Origin: Pontimonas salivibrio
GTDB taxonomy: Bacteria; Actinomycetota; Actinomycetes; Actinomycetales; Microbacteriaceae
NCBI RefSeq assembly: GCF_002950575.1
Contig: NZ_CP026923.1
Coordinates: forward strand, 1,178,001 to 1,242,000
Direction of reading: 5' to 3'
Length of the DNA stretch: 64,000 bases
Part shown: positions 36,680-45,300 of the stretch, piece after piece
Numbering within the stretch: the first letter of the stretch is position 1
Layout: every line of letters begins with the position of its first letter
Made by a program: the position numbers and the translations under genes
Notes under the pieces: model-generated
What the model was told of the DNA's origin: nothing
Databases searched by the model: none
The model's input: the letters and a program-made list of their open reading frames with translations, nothing else

Positions 36680-37024
36680 ATGGGCACTGAATTGTCACAC
36701 AACGAAGGACAAAAGACGGTAATTGCTGTCGCTACGGCTAAAAGCGGCAAAGAAGCCGAGCTGTTCACCCAGCTCACTATGGTCGCTGAAGGCTCCTGGG
36801 ATGAAGCGGGAGTAGTGAAGTACTTGGTTCACCGAGACAGCGAAGTTCCGGGCCGTTTTTTTATGGTGGAGGTATACGAATCAGAGGACGCTTTCCAACA
36901 ACACTTGGCCTCCGACCATGTGCGGTCACTTCTAGAGAAGCTTCCTGACCTGCTGGAAACAGATCTGGCTGTCAACCAAGGCCACATTGTGCCGACCTCC
37001 GACAACGCGAAGGCAACGTTCTAG
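36680..37024 (+). CDS. Antibiotic biosynthesis monooxygenase (ABM) domain protein
   Basis: 114 residues with a dimeric alpha/beta barrel of the ABM type: TVIAVATAKSGKEAELFTQLTMVAEGSWDEAGVVKYLVHRDSE followed by FFMVEVYESEDAFQQHLASDHV. Members act as small monooxygenases or quinol-type detoxifiers without cofactors. The ATG at 36680 is directly preceded by GAGGAA with no spacer, so a TTG four codons later (with GAGGAA about 11 bases upstream) is an alternative. Substrate unknown; it is between two operons and probably independent. Confidence 0.72.
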   Translation: MGTELSHNEGQKTVIAVATAKSGKEAELFTQLTMVAEGSWDEAGVVKYLVHRDSEVPGRFFMVEVYESEDAFQQHLASDHVRSLLEKLPDLLETDLAVNQGHIVPTSDNAKATF

Positions 37025-37160
37025 CGAGTGACCTGAAGGGGCCGTTTCGACACATTCACGTCGCCCCAAATGGCTAGGTCGTCCATGCGCCTCACGGCTA
37101 AGAGAGGACCGCGGTTTTCAGCCTCCTGTGCCCAGAAAAAGCTCCCCTACAGCGCACGGT

Positions 37161-38249
37161 TCAATCGGCGAACGGTGCCAAGAGTGCCCCTGGAGCGCCT
37201 CCGCTGATTAGGGTTCCCACATCGGACTCAACGGCGCCCCCCTGGCTTCGCAAATCCTTCACGATATCCCAGTGGATAGACGACTCGTTAATACCGCCAC
37301 ATTCAGGGTAAGCGCGTCCCAGGGCAAGATGCATGGTGCCCATGATTTTCTCGTCGATGAGGAGATCGCCCGTGAACGTTCTGATCAACGAGTTGGTTCC
37401 TATTCCCAGTTCACCGACCCGTCTCGCACCCGGGTCAGACTCCAGCAGGGTGGTGACGAAGTCGGCCCCTTCAGACGCTTCGGCCGAAACCACCAGCCCG
37501 CGCTCAAAAACCAACCGAAGGTCGGAAATTGCCACTCCTGCAAACCAGAATGTCCCCGGAAAGGTGATGTGGCCATCGACCTCGTCATCCAACGGCGCCG
37601 TGGCCACTTCTCCATCGGGCAGGTTAGCTTCGCCTGCAAACCCCACCCAAGAGCGCCCTTTGACGCCAAATGTAAGGTCGGTATCGGTAGAGGTCACCCG
37701 CACCCACGTCGCCGAGTTCAAGTGCTCGCAGAGATCTGACTGCTGACTCGATAGCGCATCCCAATCAGCCAATGTCCCAGCGAAGAACTCCTCCTGGACC
37801 TGAGAAAAGTCTTCGCCAATAAAGTCGGCCCATTCAGGGGTGGGGACTCTCACTAGACACCAACGCGTGCTCTCCCAGCGGGCCTGGGACACAAGGCCTT
37901 TTCCTCGCCGCTGCAGTGCGGAGCGCCTCGGGCTCAGATTCGGCCCGGGAGGCACCATCGAGCGAAAAGATACGTGAACGTCCGACCACTCCATCGCGGC
38001 CAGCTCGAGACCAGGCGCAATGTGGAGCACCTCATCTGGAAGGTGTCGAAGCGCGGCCCGATCAAATTCATCAGTAGTGAGCAAAACCGCCGGCTCAGCA
38101 CCGCAGCGATAACATTCCTCCACAAAGGCTTCTACTGCAGGCATCGCGCCGGCATCGGTCATGAAGATGGACGCTTTGTCCCCCGCGGAGAGCTGTGTCC
38201 CGCGGGCGAGCTGCCTGGCAAGGTCGGCCCATCGTGAATCAGGACTCAC
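37161..38249 (-). CDS. M29-family metallopeptidase-like protein in a sugar operon
   Basis: 362-residue protein of the thermophilic aminopeptidase (AmpS/AmpT, M29) family. All metal ligands can be traced: Glu214 (LPDGEV), Glu280 (GELGIGTN), His307 (GTMHLALG), His326 and Asp328 (SSIHWDIV), so it should be active. The N-terminal half is more divergent. It begins at a GTG overlapping the FGGY kinase stop (GTGA) and is the last gene of the carbohydrate operon. Its real substrate may be an amide or glycosyl-amino compound rather than a peptide; that is inference. 136 empty bases follow. Confidence 0.82.
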   Translation of the reverse strand: MSPDSRWADLARQLARGTQLSAGDKASIFMTDAGAMPAVEAFVEECYRCGAEPAVLLTTDEFDRAALRHLPDEVLHIAPGLELAAMEWSDVHVSFRSMVPPGPNLSPRRSALQRRGKGLVSQARWESTRWCLVRVPTPEWADFIGEDFSQVQEEFFAGTLADWDALSSQQSDLCEHLNSATWVRVTSTDTDLTFGVKGRSWVGFAGEANLPDGEVATAPLDDEVDGHITFPGTFWFAGVAISDLRLVFERGLVVSAEASEGADFVTTLLESDPGARRVGELGIGTNSLIRTFTGDLLIDEKIMGTMHLALGRAYPECGGINESSIHWDIVKDLRSQGGAVESDVGTLISGGAPGALLAPFAD

Positions 38250-39763
38250 CCCCTGACCGCCCTACGGTGCGACAGTTGCCTAGTTGCTTCATAGAGTTCA
38301 CGGTAGTCAGCATGATCCGCGACGAGTACAGCGGAGATTGCTGGGTCGGGTTCTTGCCGGGCTTTCACCCGAATCCATTCCATGCACTCTTGGGGGCTCG
38401 AGAAACGCCCCGACGCATAGGCCGCCAGAACAGCATCACCGAATGCGGCTCCCACACTTTCAATAGAGACTTGATCTTTGCCGGTTACCGCCGAAACCGA
38501 TGCGAGCAGGATGGAATTCTTGGTGCCTCCGCCGATTGCGGTAATCGTGCCCGTGGGTAAACCTGCATCATCGAAACTGAGGAAAGCATGTGACAGAGAG
38601 TGAGCAATTCCCTCGATTGCCGCTCTGGCCACATCCGCGCGGGTATGACCGAGCGTCAACCCGTGAATGACACCTCGAGCCAAGGGGTCCTGAAGAGGCG
38701 TACGCTCACCGCTGAAATGCGGAAGCATCAAGAGGCCTCTCGCTCCGGGAGGCGATTGCTGGGCCAATTCGATTAGCGCGGAAAACATCGCGGCATCCCC
38801 TTGGGTTGAGTCCAAGTCAAGCAAATCGGCGACCCAGCGGGTGATGGTGCCAGCGGTTGCCGTTCCGGCAGCCGCAACGAAGGTGCCTGGGAAGACAAAT
38901 GGCGCCGCCCACAGATCAGCACTGGGTTGTGGTGCCGCCAAGACGTTAATCATGTACCCGGCGGAACCGTACTGCATCATGATGTCGCCAGCTGCGACCA
39001 CTCCTGCGCCGACTGCTTCTGCCGGTGAATCGGTAGTCCCCACTAAGACAGGAACACCCTCGGGAACCCCGGTTTCCACAGACGCTTCAGGTGTGACCGT
39101 TCCGGCAATTTCGGTTGCCCAGGTCACACGGGGAAGCTGAGCTAGCTCAACAAAGTCTTCACACCCGGCTACGTCCCATTGCTGGGCGCCTAGATCGTAG
39201 AGCGGATGGAAATACCCGGCGGTGCCGTGATCCATCGTGACTTCACCGGTGAGTTTCGCCACCAGATAACTCTGACTGGTGACATACCACCGTGTTTTTG
39301 CCGCAACCTCAGGCTCATTACGTGAAATCCACATAATCTTGGGCCCTGCGGACTGGCTGGTGAGACTATTGCCGCTACGACGGCTGATTTCTTCGTCGCC
39401 CAGTCGGTCGCGAAGCAATTCAATCTCTTCGTTTGCGCGGGTATCCACGCCGTAGAGAATTCCGGGTCGAAGTGGACGCAAATTCTCATCTATTGGGAGG
39501 ACACATGGACCGATCGCACTGACCGCCATTGCTTGGACGACCGTGTTCTTAGCCCCGTCACTTGCCATCAGGTCACGACAGACAGCAGCAACCTCAGCCC
39601 ACCACACCAGGTCGGCGTCTTGTTCGACGTGTCCGTCGGCCGGCGTGGAAATGCCGTGGCCTCTGGTGGCCATTGCGAGGACTGTGCCGGCGTCATCGAC
39701 GAGGACCCCTTTGGTTTCAAAGGTGCCGACATCGACTCCGAGGTAAGACTTCGTCGGACTCAT
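38246..39763 (-). CDS. FGGY-family carbohydrate kinase (xylulokinase-like)
   Basis: 505-residue sugar kinase. The N-terminal phosphate loop LGVDVGTFETKGVLVDDAG and the second-domain motifs LVGTTDSPAEAVGAGVV and AIGGGTKNSILLASVSAVTG are typical of xylulokinase-type FGGY enzymes. It phosphorylates a ketose or polyol; the substrate is unknown. The ATG or near start overlaps the SgcQ-like gene stop by 4 bases, and its own stop overlaps the M29-like gene, so these three are tightly coupled. A second FGGY kinase with different sequence lies at 49120. Confidence 0.9.
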   Translation of the reverse strand: MSPTKSYLGVDVGTFETKGVLVDDAGTVLAMATRGHGISTPADGHVEQDADLVWWAEVAAVCRDLMASDGAKNTVVQAMAVSAIGPCVLPIDENLRPLRPGILYGVDTRANEEIELLRDRLGDEEISRRSGNSLTSQSAGPKIMWISRNEPEVAAKTRWYVTSQSYLVAKLTGEVTMDHGTAGYFHPLYDLGAQQWDVAGCEDFVELAQLPRVTWATEIAGTVTPEASVETGVPEGVPVLVGTTDSPAEAVGAGVVAAGDIMMQYGSAGYMINVLAAPQPSADLWAAPFVFPGTFVAAAGTATAGTITRWVADLLDLDSTQGDAAMFSALIELAQQSPPGARGLLMLPHFSGERTPLQDPLARGVIHGLTLGHTRADVARAAIEGIAHSLSHAFLSFDDAGLPTGTITAIGGGTKNSILLASVSAVTGKDQVSIESVGAAFGDAVLAAYASGRFSSPQECMEWIRVKARQEPDPAISAVLVADHADYRELYEATRQLSHRRAVRG

Positions 39764-40581
39764 TTGCCCGCTAGATCGGCTCTCAAGCGTGTCACTTCAG
39801 CCATTAACCGCTCCACTCGAGTGGTGTCTGCTTCGTTCTCAAACACGCCGTCCCTCTTGAAGTAGGTTCCAACAACGGCCGCATCCGCAATGGACAGCAA
39901 CTCGTAGGCGCTGTCCTCACGAACACCGGTGTTGACGATGACCGGGGTGTCCCCTGCATAGTCCTTGACCCGCTGGAGCACTGTTGCATCTGTGGCCGCT
40001 CCTGCCGTCAGGCCGGAGACACACAAACCGTCAGGCTTGCAATTGAACACCGTAGATTTCGTGATCTGTTCAATGCTTCGCTCACCTAAGTAACTAGCGG
40101 CTTCGGGAACAATGTTGTACAACAAACGAACGGCCTGGCCATCGACTGCTCGCTGACGCCTTGCCGTCCTTCCCACGTTGGTGTTCCACAGGCCAAAGTC
40201 TGACGCGTAGACGCCGGTAAAGATTTCTCGGACGAATGATGCCCCAGTCGCCACTGCTAGATCGATGGAGGCTTGAGCATCCCACAACACGTTGACCCCG
40301 AAAGGTATCGACAATTCGTGTGAAATTTCGCCAATGATCCTCGCCATCGATATGGCGGTGATCGGCTCCGTCTCGGTTAGGTAGGGGAGGCTGAATTCGT
40401 TGGAAAACATCACGGCATCAACACCACCAGCCTGAAGGGCCAGCATCTCTTTCCGAGTTGACTCGACAAGATAGGCCATGCCGGAAGCACTGTCGTAGGA
40501 CGGATCCCCCGGCAGAGGCTTCATGTGACACATCGCGATGACAGGCTTGGGCGCAGAAAATACTTCGGTTAACCAGGACAA
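39760..40581 (-). CDS. BtpA/SgcQ-family TIM-barrel protein
   Basis: 273 residues. PKPVIAMCHMKPLPGDPSYD and the GGVDAVMFSNEFSLPYLT block mark the BtpA/SgcQ family, named after a photosystem I assembly protein and the uncharacterised E. coli sgcQ in a pentose/pentitol-type gene cluster. The barrel fold suggests an isomerase, aldolase or epimerase for sugar phosphates. Its stop overlaps the kinase start. No experimentally proven reaction is known to me for this subfamily. Confidence 0.85.
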   Translation of the reverse strand: MSWLTEVFSAPKPVIAMCHMKPLPGDPSYDSASGMAYLVESTRKEMLALQAGGVDAVMFSNEFSLPYLTETEPITAISMARIIGEISHELSIPFGVNVLWDAQASIDLAVATGASFVREIFTGVYASDFGLWNTNVGRTARRQRAVDGQAVRLLYNIVPEAASYLGERSIEQITKSTVFNCKPDGLCVSGLTAGAATDATVLQRVKDYAGDTPVIVNTGVREDSAYELLSIADAAVVGTYFKRDGVFENEADTTRVERLMAEVTRLRADLAGK

Positions 40582-40617
40582 AGTGAACTCCAGGGATCGA
40601 TAATGAGGCGGTGGACG

Positions 40618-41496
40618 TTAGGAAGCGAGGTCGACGCCACCTTCTTTCGAAAGCGCCTTAATCAATGCCGATGCGTTCTCTTCGCCCCAACCTTCTGCGA
40701 TGGCTTTCTCGATAGTGGTCCTCGTTGACCGAGTAGCCGGCACTGGTGCACCGAGGCGCTCGGCAAAAGCGACCACGAGGTTCGCGTCTTTCAACATCCA
40801 CTTCAGAGCGAAGCTTGGAGAATAATCTCCAGCGACCACAGCGGCACCTACTCCGTCAAAAATGGGCGACTTGAAGTCGGTCACCTTGAGCACACCGAGC
40901 ACATCAACCAGGTTCAGGCCGGCTTTTTTCGCTAGCGTCAGTGATTCACCCAGAGCTTCGAGTTGCGCAGCCACGATGAGGTTGCCAACCAACTTCATCT
41001 TTGCACCGCTGCCCGATTCACCCATGTAGTGAGTTGTTTCGCTGATGGGGTCCAATACTTCTGCCGCGCTCTCAAAGACCTCACGGGGACCTCCCACCAC
41101 AATCCATAGGCCCCCAGCATTCGTTTCTCCTTTGGAGCCGAACACCGGCGCGTCCAAGAACTTGACGCCTTTTTCCGCAAATGCAGCGGATTCCTTGGCG
41201 GAAGTCTCAGGATCAATCGTCGAAAGATCGATGACGACCTGTGAACTCTCAACGTTCGCCAACACTCCCTCAGGGCCGAAGACAACATCTTCCACGGCCC
41301 GGTCATCGCCCAAGCAATACATGACGTAATCCGCGCCACTCATGGCTTCTGCCATGGTTGCCGCAGGTTCTGCTCCTAGAGCGCGAGAATCAAAGGGCGT
41401 GCGATTCCAGGTCTTCACCGTGTGACCGGCCTTGGCGAGATTGAGGGCCATTCCCTGACCCATTGTGCCCATGCCGATAAATCCGATTTGTGCCAT
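40618..41496 (-). CDS. 3-hydroxyisobutyrate dehydrogenase-like NAD(P) oxidoreductase
   Basis: 292-residue beta-hydroxyacid dehydrogenase. Dinucleotide loop IGFIGMGTMGQGMALNLAKAGH at 4-25, the substrate motif DAPVFGSKGETNAGGLWIVVGG at 115-136, and catalytic Lys168 in GSGAKMKLVGN. The family includes tartronate semialdehyde reductase and L-threonate dehydrogenase, so in this sugar operon a 2-hydroxy or 3-hydroxy sugar acid is a plausible substrate. 29 bases separate it from the dhaL-like gene and 36 from the SgcQ-like gene. Confidence 0.88.
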   Translation of the reverse strand: MAQIGFIGMGTMGQGMALNLAKAGHTVKTWNRTPFDSRALGAEPAATMAEAMSGADYVMYCLGDDRAVEDVVFGPEGVLANVESSQVVIDLSTIDPETSAKESAAFAEKGVKFLDAPVFGSKGETNAGGLWIVVGGPREVFESAAEVLDPISETTHYMGESGSGAKMKLVGNLIVAAQLEALGESLTLAKKAGLNLVDVLGVLKVTDFKSPIFDGVGAAVVAGDYSPSFALKWMLKDANLVVAFAERLGAPVPATRSTRTTIEKAIAEGWGEENASALIKALSKEGGVDLAS

Positions 41497-41525
41497 TTCC
41501 TGCTCCTTTTCTCAAAAACTCGCTA

Positions 41526-42143
41526 CTAGTTGGCGTTCGTCTTCTGCCAAGAACGCAATAGATACCAAAAGGCGGTGGCGCCTGGATCCTGGAGCCCGAT
41601 GCTGCGCTCCTGAAGCCATGAGGCGCGACCCCTCATGGACTGCATACTCTTCGTGTCTTGAACAGCTTTCTCAGCGGCAGCGACAGCGCTGGGGAGTGCG
41701 TCATCGACCGAAGCTGCGTCACCAAGTGCTTCGGCAGCGGGGTAGATGGCGTCAAGTATGGTCTTATCCCCCACTTGGGAACGCCCTCGCTTTGCGATGC
41801 TATCCGCCGCGGCCTGAACGAAAAGGGCAGCATCAGCCACACTGATGGTGTCCTTGCCTTCCCACGTCTTCGAACCAGCGAGGAGGCCTCCCGCGACCAA
41901 AGCCGCCATCGTGGAAGGGTTCGCGTCGGCAAAAGTCGCCGCACACGTCCTCGCGATGTCGGTGGGTGTTGCGGTTTCAGGAAGCCCATCCAATGCGTCG
42001 ATTACCGCTCGCGATCCGGCAGCGACCGTAATTCCCAGGTCACCGTCGCCCAACGCGGCATCAAGGTCTCGCAGTTCATTTTCATAGTCGACGAGATCCC
42101 CAAGGGCGTTCTTGATGGCAATTTTTAGTCGTGCAGAATCCAT
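41526..42143 (-). CDS. dhaL: DhaL-like nucleotide-binding kinase subunit
   Basis: 205-residue subunit. The metal/ADP-binding motif ELRDLDAALGDGDLG places Asp28, Asp33 and Asp35 as Mg2+ ligands. NPSTMAALVAGGLL and AAAEKAVQDTKSMQSMRGRASWLQERSIGLQDPGATAF follow the DhaL pattern. With DhaK it phosphorylates dihydroxyacetone or a related ketose. No DhaM phosphotransferase subunit is in the window, so ATP rather than PEP is the likely donor, as in erythrulose-type kinases. It lies 9 bases after dhaK. Confidence 0.9.
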   Translation of the reverse strand: MDSARLKIAIKNALGDLVDYENELRDLDAALGDGDLGITVAAGSRAVIDALDGLPETATPTDIARTCAATFADANPSTMAALVAGGLLAGSKTWEGKDTISVADAALFVQAAADSIAKRGRSQVGDKTILDAIYPAAEALGDAASVDDALPSAVAAAEKAVQDTKSMQSMRGRASWLQERSIGLQDPGATAFWYLLRSWQKTNAN

Positions 42144-42152
42144 TTCGTGGAC

Positions 42153-43163
42153 TTAACCTTCCTGGAAGAACGGTGACTGAGCGGGTGCATCGAGTAGTGC
42201 CTTGCGGTCATCGTTTAGCGCAAGCAAAGAAATTGATGCTCCCGCCATTTCTAGTGATGTCGCGTACTCACCGACATAGACCTTTTCAACGCTGATTTTT
42301 CGCTCAGATAGCACCTGATTGACCCGCCGGTACATGATGTAGAGCTCTTCCAATGGAGTAGAGCCGAGACCATTGACGAGCACTGCAACACGGTCGCCTT
42401 CTGTGAGGGACAGGTCAGTCACCAACGGATCGACGAGACGGTCGACAATGGCGTCTGCTGACTCCAGCTCACCGCGGTGAATTCCGGGTTCTCCGTGAAT
42501 TCCGATACCCACTTCCATTTCACCCTCTGGCAACTCGAAGCTCGCCTGACCTGTCACCGGAAAGATTGTCGGTGAGAGCCCAATTCCCATTGTGGCCGTG
42601 TGATCGACGATGTCTTGGGCCACAGCCGCGACCTCTGCCAAACTGTCGCCTCTTTCCGCTGCAGCACCCGCTGCTTTAAACGCAAAGAAAATTCCTGCTA
42701 CGCCACGTCGATCGCGGGCTCTCTCGCGAGGCTGGCTCGCCACATCGTCGCAGCCAAGAACGGTCTCGGTCGAGATGCCCTCGAGGTCAGCCATATCGGC
42801 TGCGAGGTCGAAGTTTAAGACGTCCCCGCCGTAGTTGCCGTAAAGGTAAAGCACACCTGCCCCACCGTTGACAGCTTTGGTCGCTTCAAAACATTGCTTC
42901 GCCGAAGGCGAAGAAAACACGTTTCCGATGGCTACACCAGAAGCAAGACCCGTTCCCACGTACCCTTTGAACAGGGGCAGGTGCCCAGATCCTCCTCCGG
43001 TGACGATACCGACCTTGCCGGCGACCGGAGCATCCGCTCGAACCAGGATCCGAGGATCATCGGTGGGGGTTTTCACCAACTCGGGGTGCGCGAGGACGAT
43101 TCCCTCGATCATTTCGTCTACGAAGGCCTCAGGGTCATTAATGATCTTTCTCATGACGCTCAC
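42153..43163 (-). CDS. dhaK: DhaK-like ketose-binding kinase subunit
   Basis: 336-residue subunit that binds the keto-sugar covalently through a histidine, His223 in GIGIHGEPGIHRGE. The phosphate loop VTGGGSGHLPLFKGYVG is at 54-70. The stop of the upstream permease gene overlaps this ATG by 4 bases, tying the kinase to the transporter. Whether the substrate is dihydroxyacetone, erythrulose or another ketose cannot be told. Confidence 0.92.
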   Translation of the reverse strand: MSVMRKIINDPEAFVDEMIEGIVLAHPELVKTPTDDPRILVRADAPVAGKVGIVTGGGSGHLPLFKGYVGTGLASGVAIGNVFSSPSAKQCFEATKAVNGGAGVLYLYGNYGGDVLNFDLAADMADLEGISTETVLGCDDVASQPRERARDRRGVAGIFFAFKAAGAAAERGDSLAEVAAVAQDIVDHTATMGIGLSPTIFPVTGQASFELPEGEMEVGIGIHGEPGIHRGELESADAIVDRLVDPLVTDLSLTEGDRVAVLVNGLGSTPLEELYIMYRRVNQVLSERKISVEKVYVGEYATSLEMAGASISLLALNDDRKALLDAPAQSPFFQEG

Positions 43164-44248
43164 ACTTCCTTTCTTCTCAATTTGAAACGGCTTAACTTAG
43201 GCGCTCGTGTCTTACGTCGCGAACTGAGGAAATCCAGAACCATTACGACGATGAGGATTAGACCCTGGGTAATGGCGTACTCGTAGGCCGACAGGCGCAC
43301 CGCGGTAAAACCGCTCGAGACGACCTGCAGAGTCAGCGTCGCCAGCACTACACCCCAGACTGTGGCAAATCCTCCTGCGGGGTTGGTCCCCCCGAGCACC
43401 GCAATCACAATGGCAAGGAGGAGATAGGAACTGCCGTAGTCCGCGCTGGAGGTGGGGTTTCGAACAAGGAACAAAATCCCAGCAAAGCCTCCCAATAATC
43501 CCGTGACGATGTAGGTCCTCATGAGGACTCTGGAGGTATCAATTCCTGAGTACTTTGCCGCCACTGGATTGCTCCCAAGGAGCTGTAGCTTTTTGCCCAG
43601 TGATGTTTGGTTGAGAAATACTCCAACACCAAGTGCGGTAAGCAGGAAGAGCACAAAAAGCGTGGGGACGTAAAGAATCCCGCTCTTTCCCACTGCGGTG
43701 AGTGCCTCTGGGGCGCCGTAGAGCGTACTTCCACCCGTCCACACAATCGCAAGCCCGTTCAGGATCTGCATGGTGCCGAGTGTTGCGAGAATCGGAACGA
43801 TTTGAAGTTTCGCGATCAAGAACCCATTAAACGCTCCGGCTACGCCCCCCACCACTAGGCCTAAGAGAACAATAAAAGGCATTGCTTCTGCCGCTGCTTG
43901 GGGGTCTTCAGCAGCGAGCGTCGAGTAAAGAGTGGTGATCGTAATCGCTGACATGTTTGCAATAGCGATGAGGGAAAGATCAATACCCCCCGTAAGCATC
44001 GCCAACATCATCGCAATGGCGATCACTCCGATTTCCGGCGATGCAATCGAAATGTTCTGCAGGTTTACTGGGTTGAGAAAGATTGCCGGTTGCAACACGG
44101 TGAAGAATGCGAAGGAGCCCAGCAGGATCACCAACATTCTCGTCACCGAGCTGTGTTCCTGGGTTCGGCTTAGCATCCCCCGCAGCGATGTCTCGATTCG
44201 GGAGTTAGCCAGCGCGAGAGTTTTGGTTTCAGTGTTTTGTGAAGCCAC
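43160..44248 (-). CDS. Sugar ABC transporter permease (RbsC/LsrC type)
   Basis: 362-residue membrane protein with eight to ten hydrophobic segments of the BPD_transp_2 family. GEIGVIAIAMMLAMLTGGIDLSL-like text (PEIGVIAIAMMLAMLTGGIDLS) and VLGGTNPAGGFATVWGVVLA are diagnostic. A long hydrophilic N-terminus (about 35 residues) precedes the first segment. It ends overlapping dhaK and follows the other permease gene by 5 bases. Confidence 0.92.
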   Translation of the reverse strand: MASQNTETKTLALANSRIETSLRGMLSRTQEHSSVTRMLVILLGSFAFFTVLQPAIFLNPVNLQNISIASPEIGVIAIAMMLAMLTGGIDLSLIAIANMSAITITTLYSTLAAEDPQAAAEAMPFIVLLGLVVGGVAGAFNGFLIAKLQIVPILATLGTMQILNGLAIVWTGGSTLYGAPEALTAVGKSGILYVPTLFVLFLLTALGVGVFLNQTSLGKKLQLLGSNPVAAKYSGIDTSRVLMRTYIVTGLLGGFAGILFLVRNPTSSADYGSSYLLLAIVIAVLGGTNPAGGFATVWGVVLATLTLQVVSSGFTAVRLSAYEYAITQGLILIVVMVLDFLSSRRKTRAPKLSRFKLRRKEV

Positions 44249-44253
44249 CGGCC

Positions 44254-45300
44254 CTACTCCTTTTCCGTATCTTCGGTCACGTGCGATTTCATAGACTGCC
44301 GCCTGGCTGAGAGCGCTTGAATTCCCACACCAACCAGCAGCAAAACGCCGACTGCGGTGCGCTGCCAGGACGTGGGGACTCCCGCCAGAATCAGGCTGTT
44401 GTTGATTACCTGTATCAACAACACGCCCAACACTGTGCCAAACACAGACCCGCGACCACCAAAGACTGACGCTCCGCCCAAGACCACCGCGGCAAGGACG
44501 TCAAGCTCATTGCCTACAAGGTCTTGAGGGTTGGCTGCCCGGCCCAGGGTGACGTGCAGGAATCCGCCTATTGCGGCCAACGCGCCCGCGAGCATGTAAA
44601 TGTAAAACTGCGTGCGCACGACCGGGAATCCAGCACGACGGGCTGCTTCCATGTCGCCACCGATTGCGTAGACGGCTCGTCCGAACATGGTCTTTTTCAG
44701 TACCCAGGCCACCAGAATCAAGATGATGGCGACCGGGATGACCAGGACGTGAAGGTTTGCCACCCCCTGATCTTGTGGGATGGACAAAATGTTGGTTGTG
44801 GCCACACTGTCCATGCTCGGCGGAAGGTTGGCGATGTACTTCGAGCCCACGTAGGCCAACAGGATGCCTTTAAAGAGACTCTGGGTTCCCAGGGAAACAA
44901 TCAAGGTAGGTAGCCGGAAAAGGCTAATGACAAAGCCGTTGAAGGCGCCAAGTAACAAACCAAAGAACAAGGCAATGAGAATGATCACGATGAGCCCGGG
45001 GTCACCCCCACCAGACTGGGCAATAACCACTGAGGTGTAGCCCGCGAATATTGCGATCGCCACAAACGACACATCAATTCCGCCCGAAATCATGATGATC
45101 AACACCGCAAGGGCCAAAATCAATGGAACAAGCACACCCCGGAGAATCGAGAAAAGCGTGCTGACCGAGAAAAATACGGGGTTTAGTGTGCCAATCACTA
45201 AGACCAGTGCAGCAAGCACGAGAAGGAGGATGCCTTCGTTGTTAGCGCCACGAAAACGCTCAACAAATTGGGCCACTGTTGACATTCGTGAGTTGCTCAT
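44254..45300 (-). CDS. Sugar ABC transporter permease (RbsC/LsrD type)
   Basis: 348 residues, second membrane subunit of the same importer. SGGIDVSFVAIAIFAGYTSVV and LGGASVFGGRGSVFGTVLGVLLIQ are the family landmarks. The two permeases differ considerably, as in heteromeric Lsr-type systems rather than the homodimeric ribose system. Its ATG overlaps the stop of the ATPase gene (ATGA). Confidence 0.92.
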   Translation of the reverse strand: MSNSRMSTVAQFVERFRGANNEGILLLVLAALVLVIGTLNPVFFSVSTLFSILRGVLVPLILALAVLIIMISGGIDVSFVAIAIFAGYTSVVIAQSGGGDPGLIVIILIALFFGLLLGAFNGFVISLFRLPTLIVSLGTQSLFKGILLAYVGSKYIANLPPSMDSVATTNILSIPQDQGVANLHVLVIPVAIILILVAWVLKKTMFGRAVYAIGGDMEAARRAGFPVVRTQFYIYMLAGALAAIGGFLHVTLGRAANPQDLVGNELDVLAAVVLGGASVFGGRGSVFGTVLGVLLIQVINNSLILAGVPTSWQRTAVGVLLLVGVGIQALSARRQSMKSHVTEDTEKE

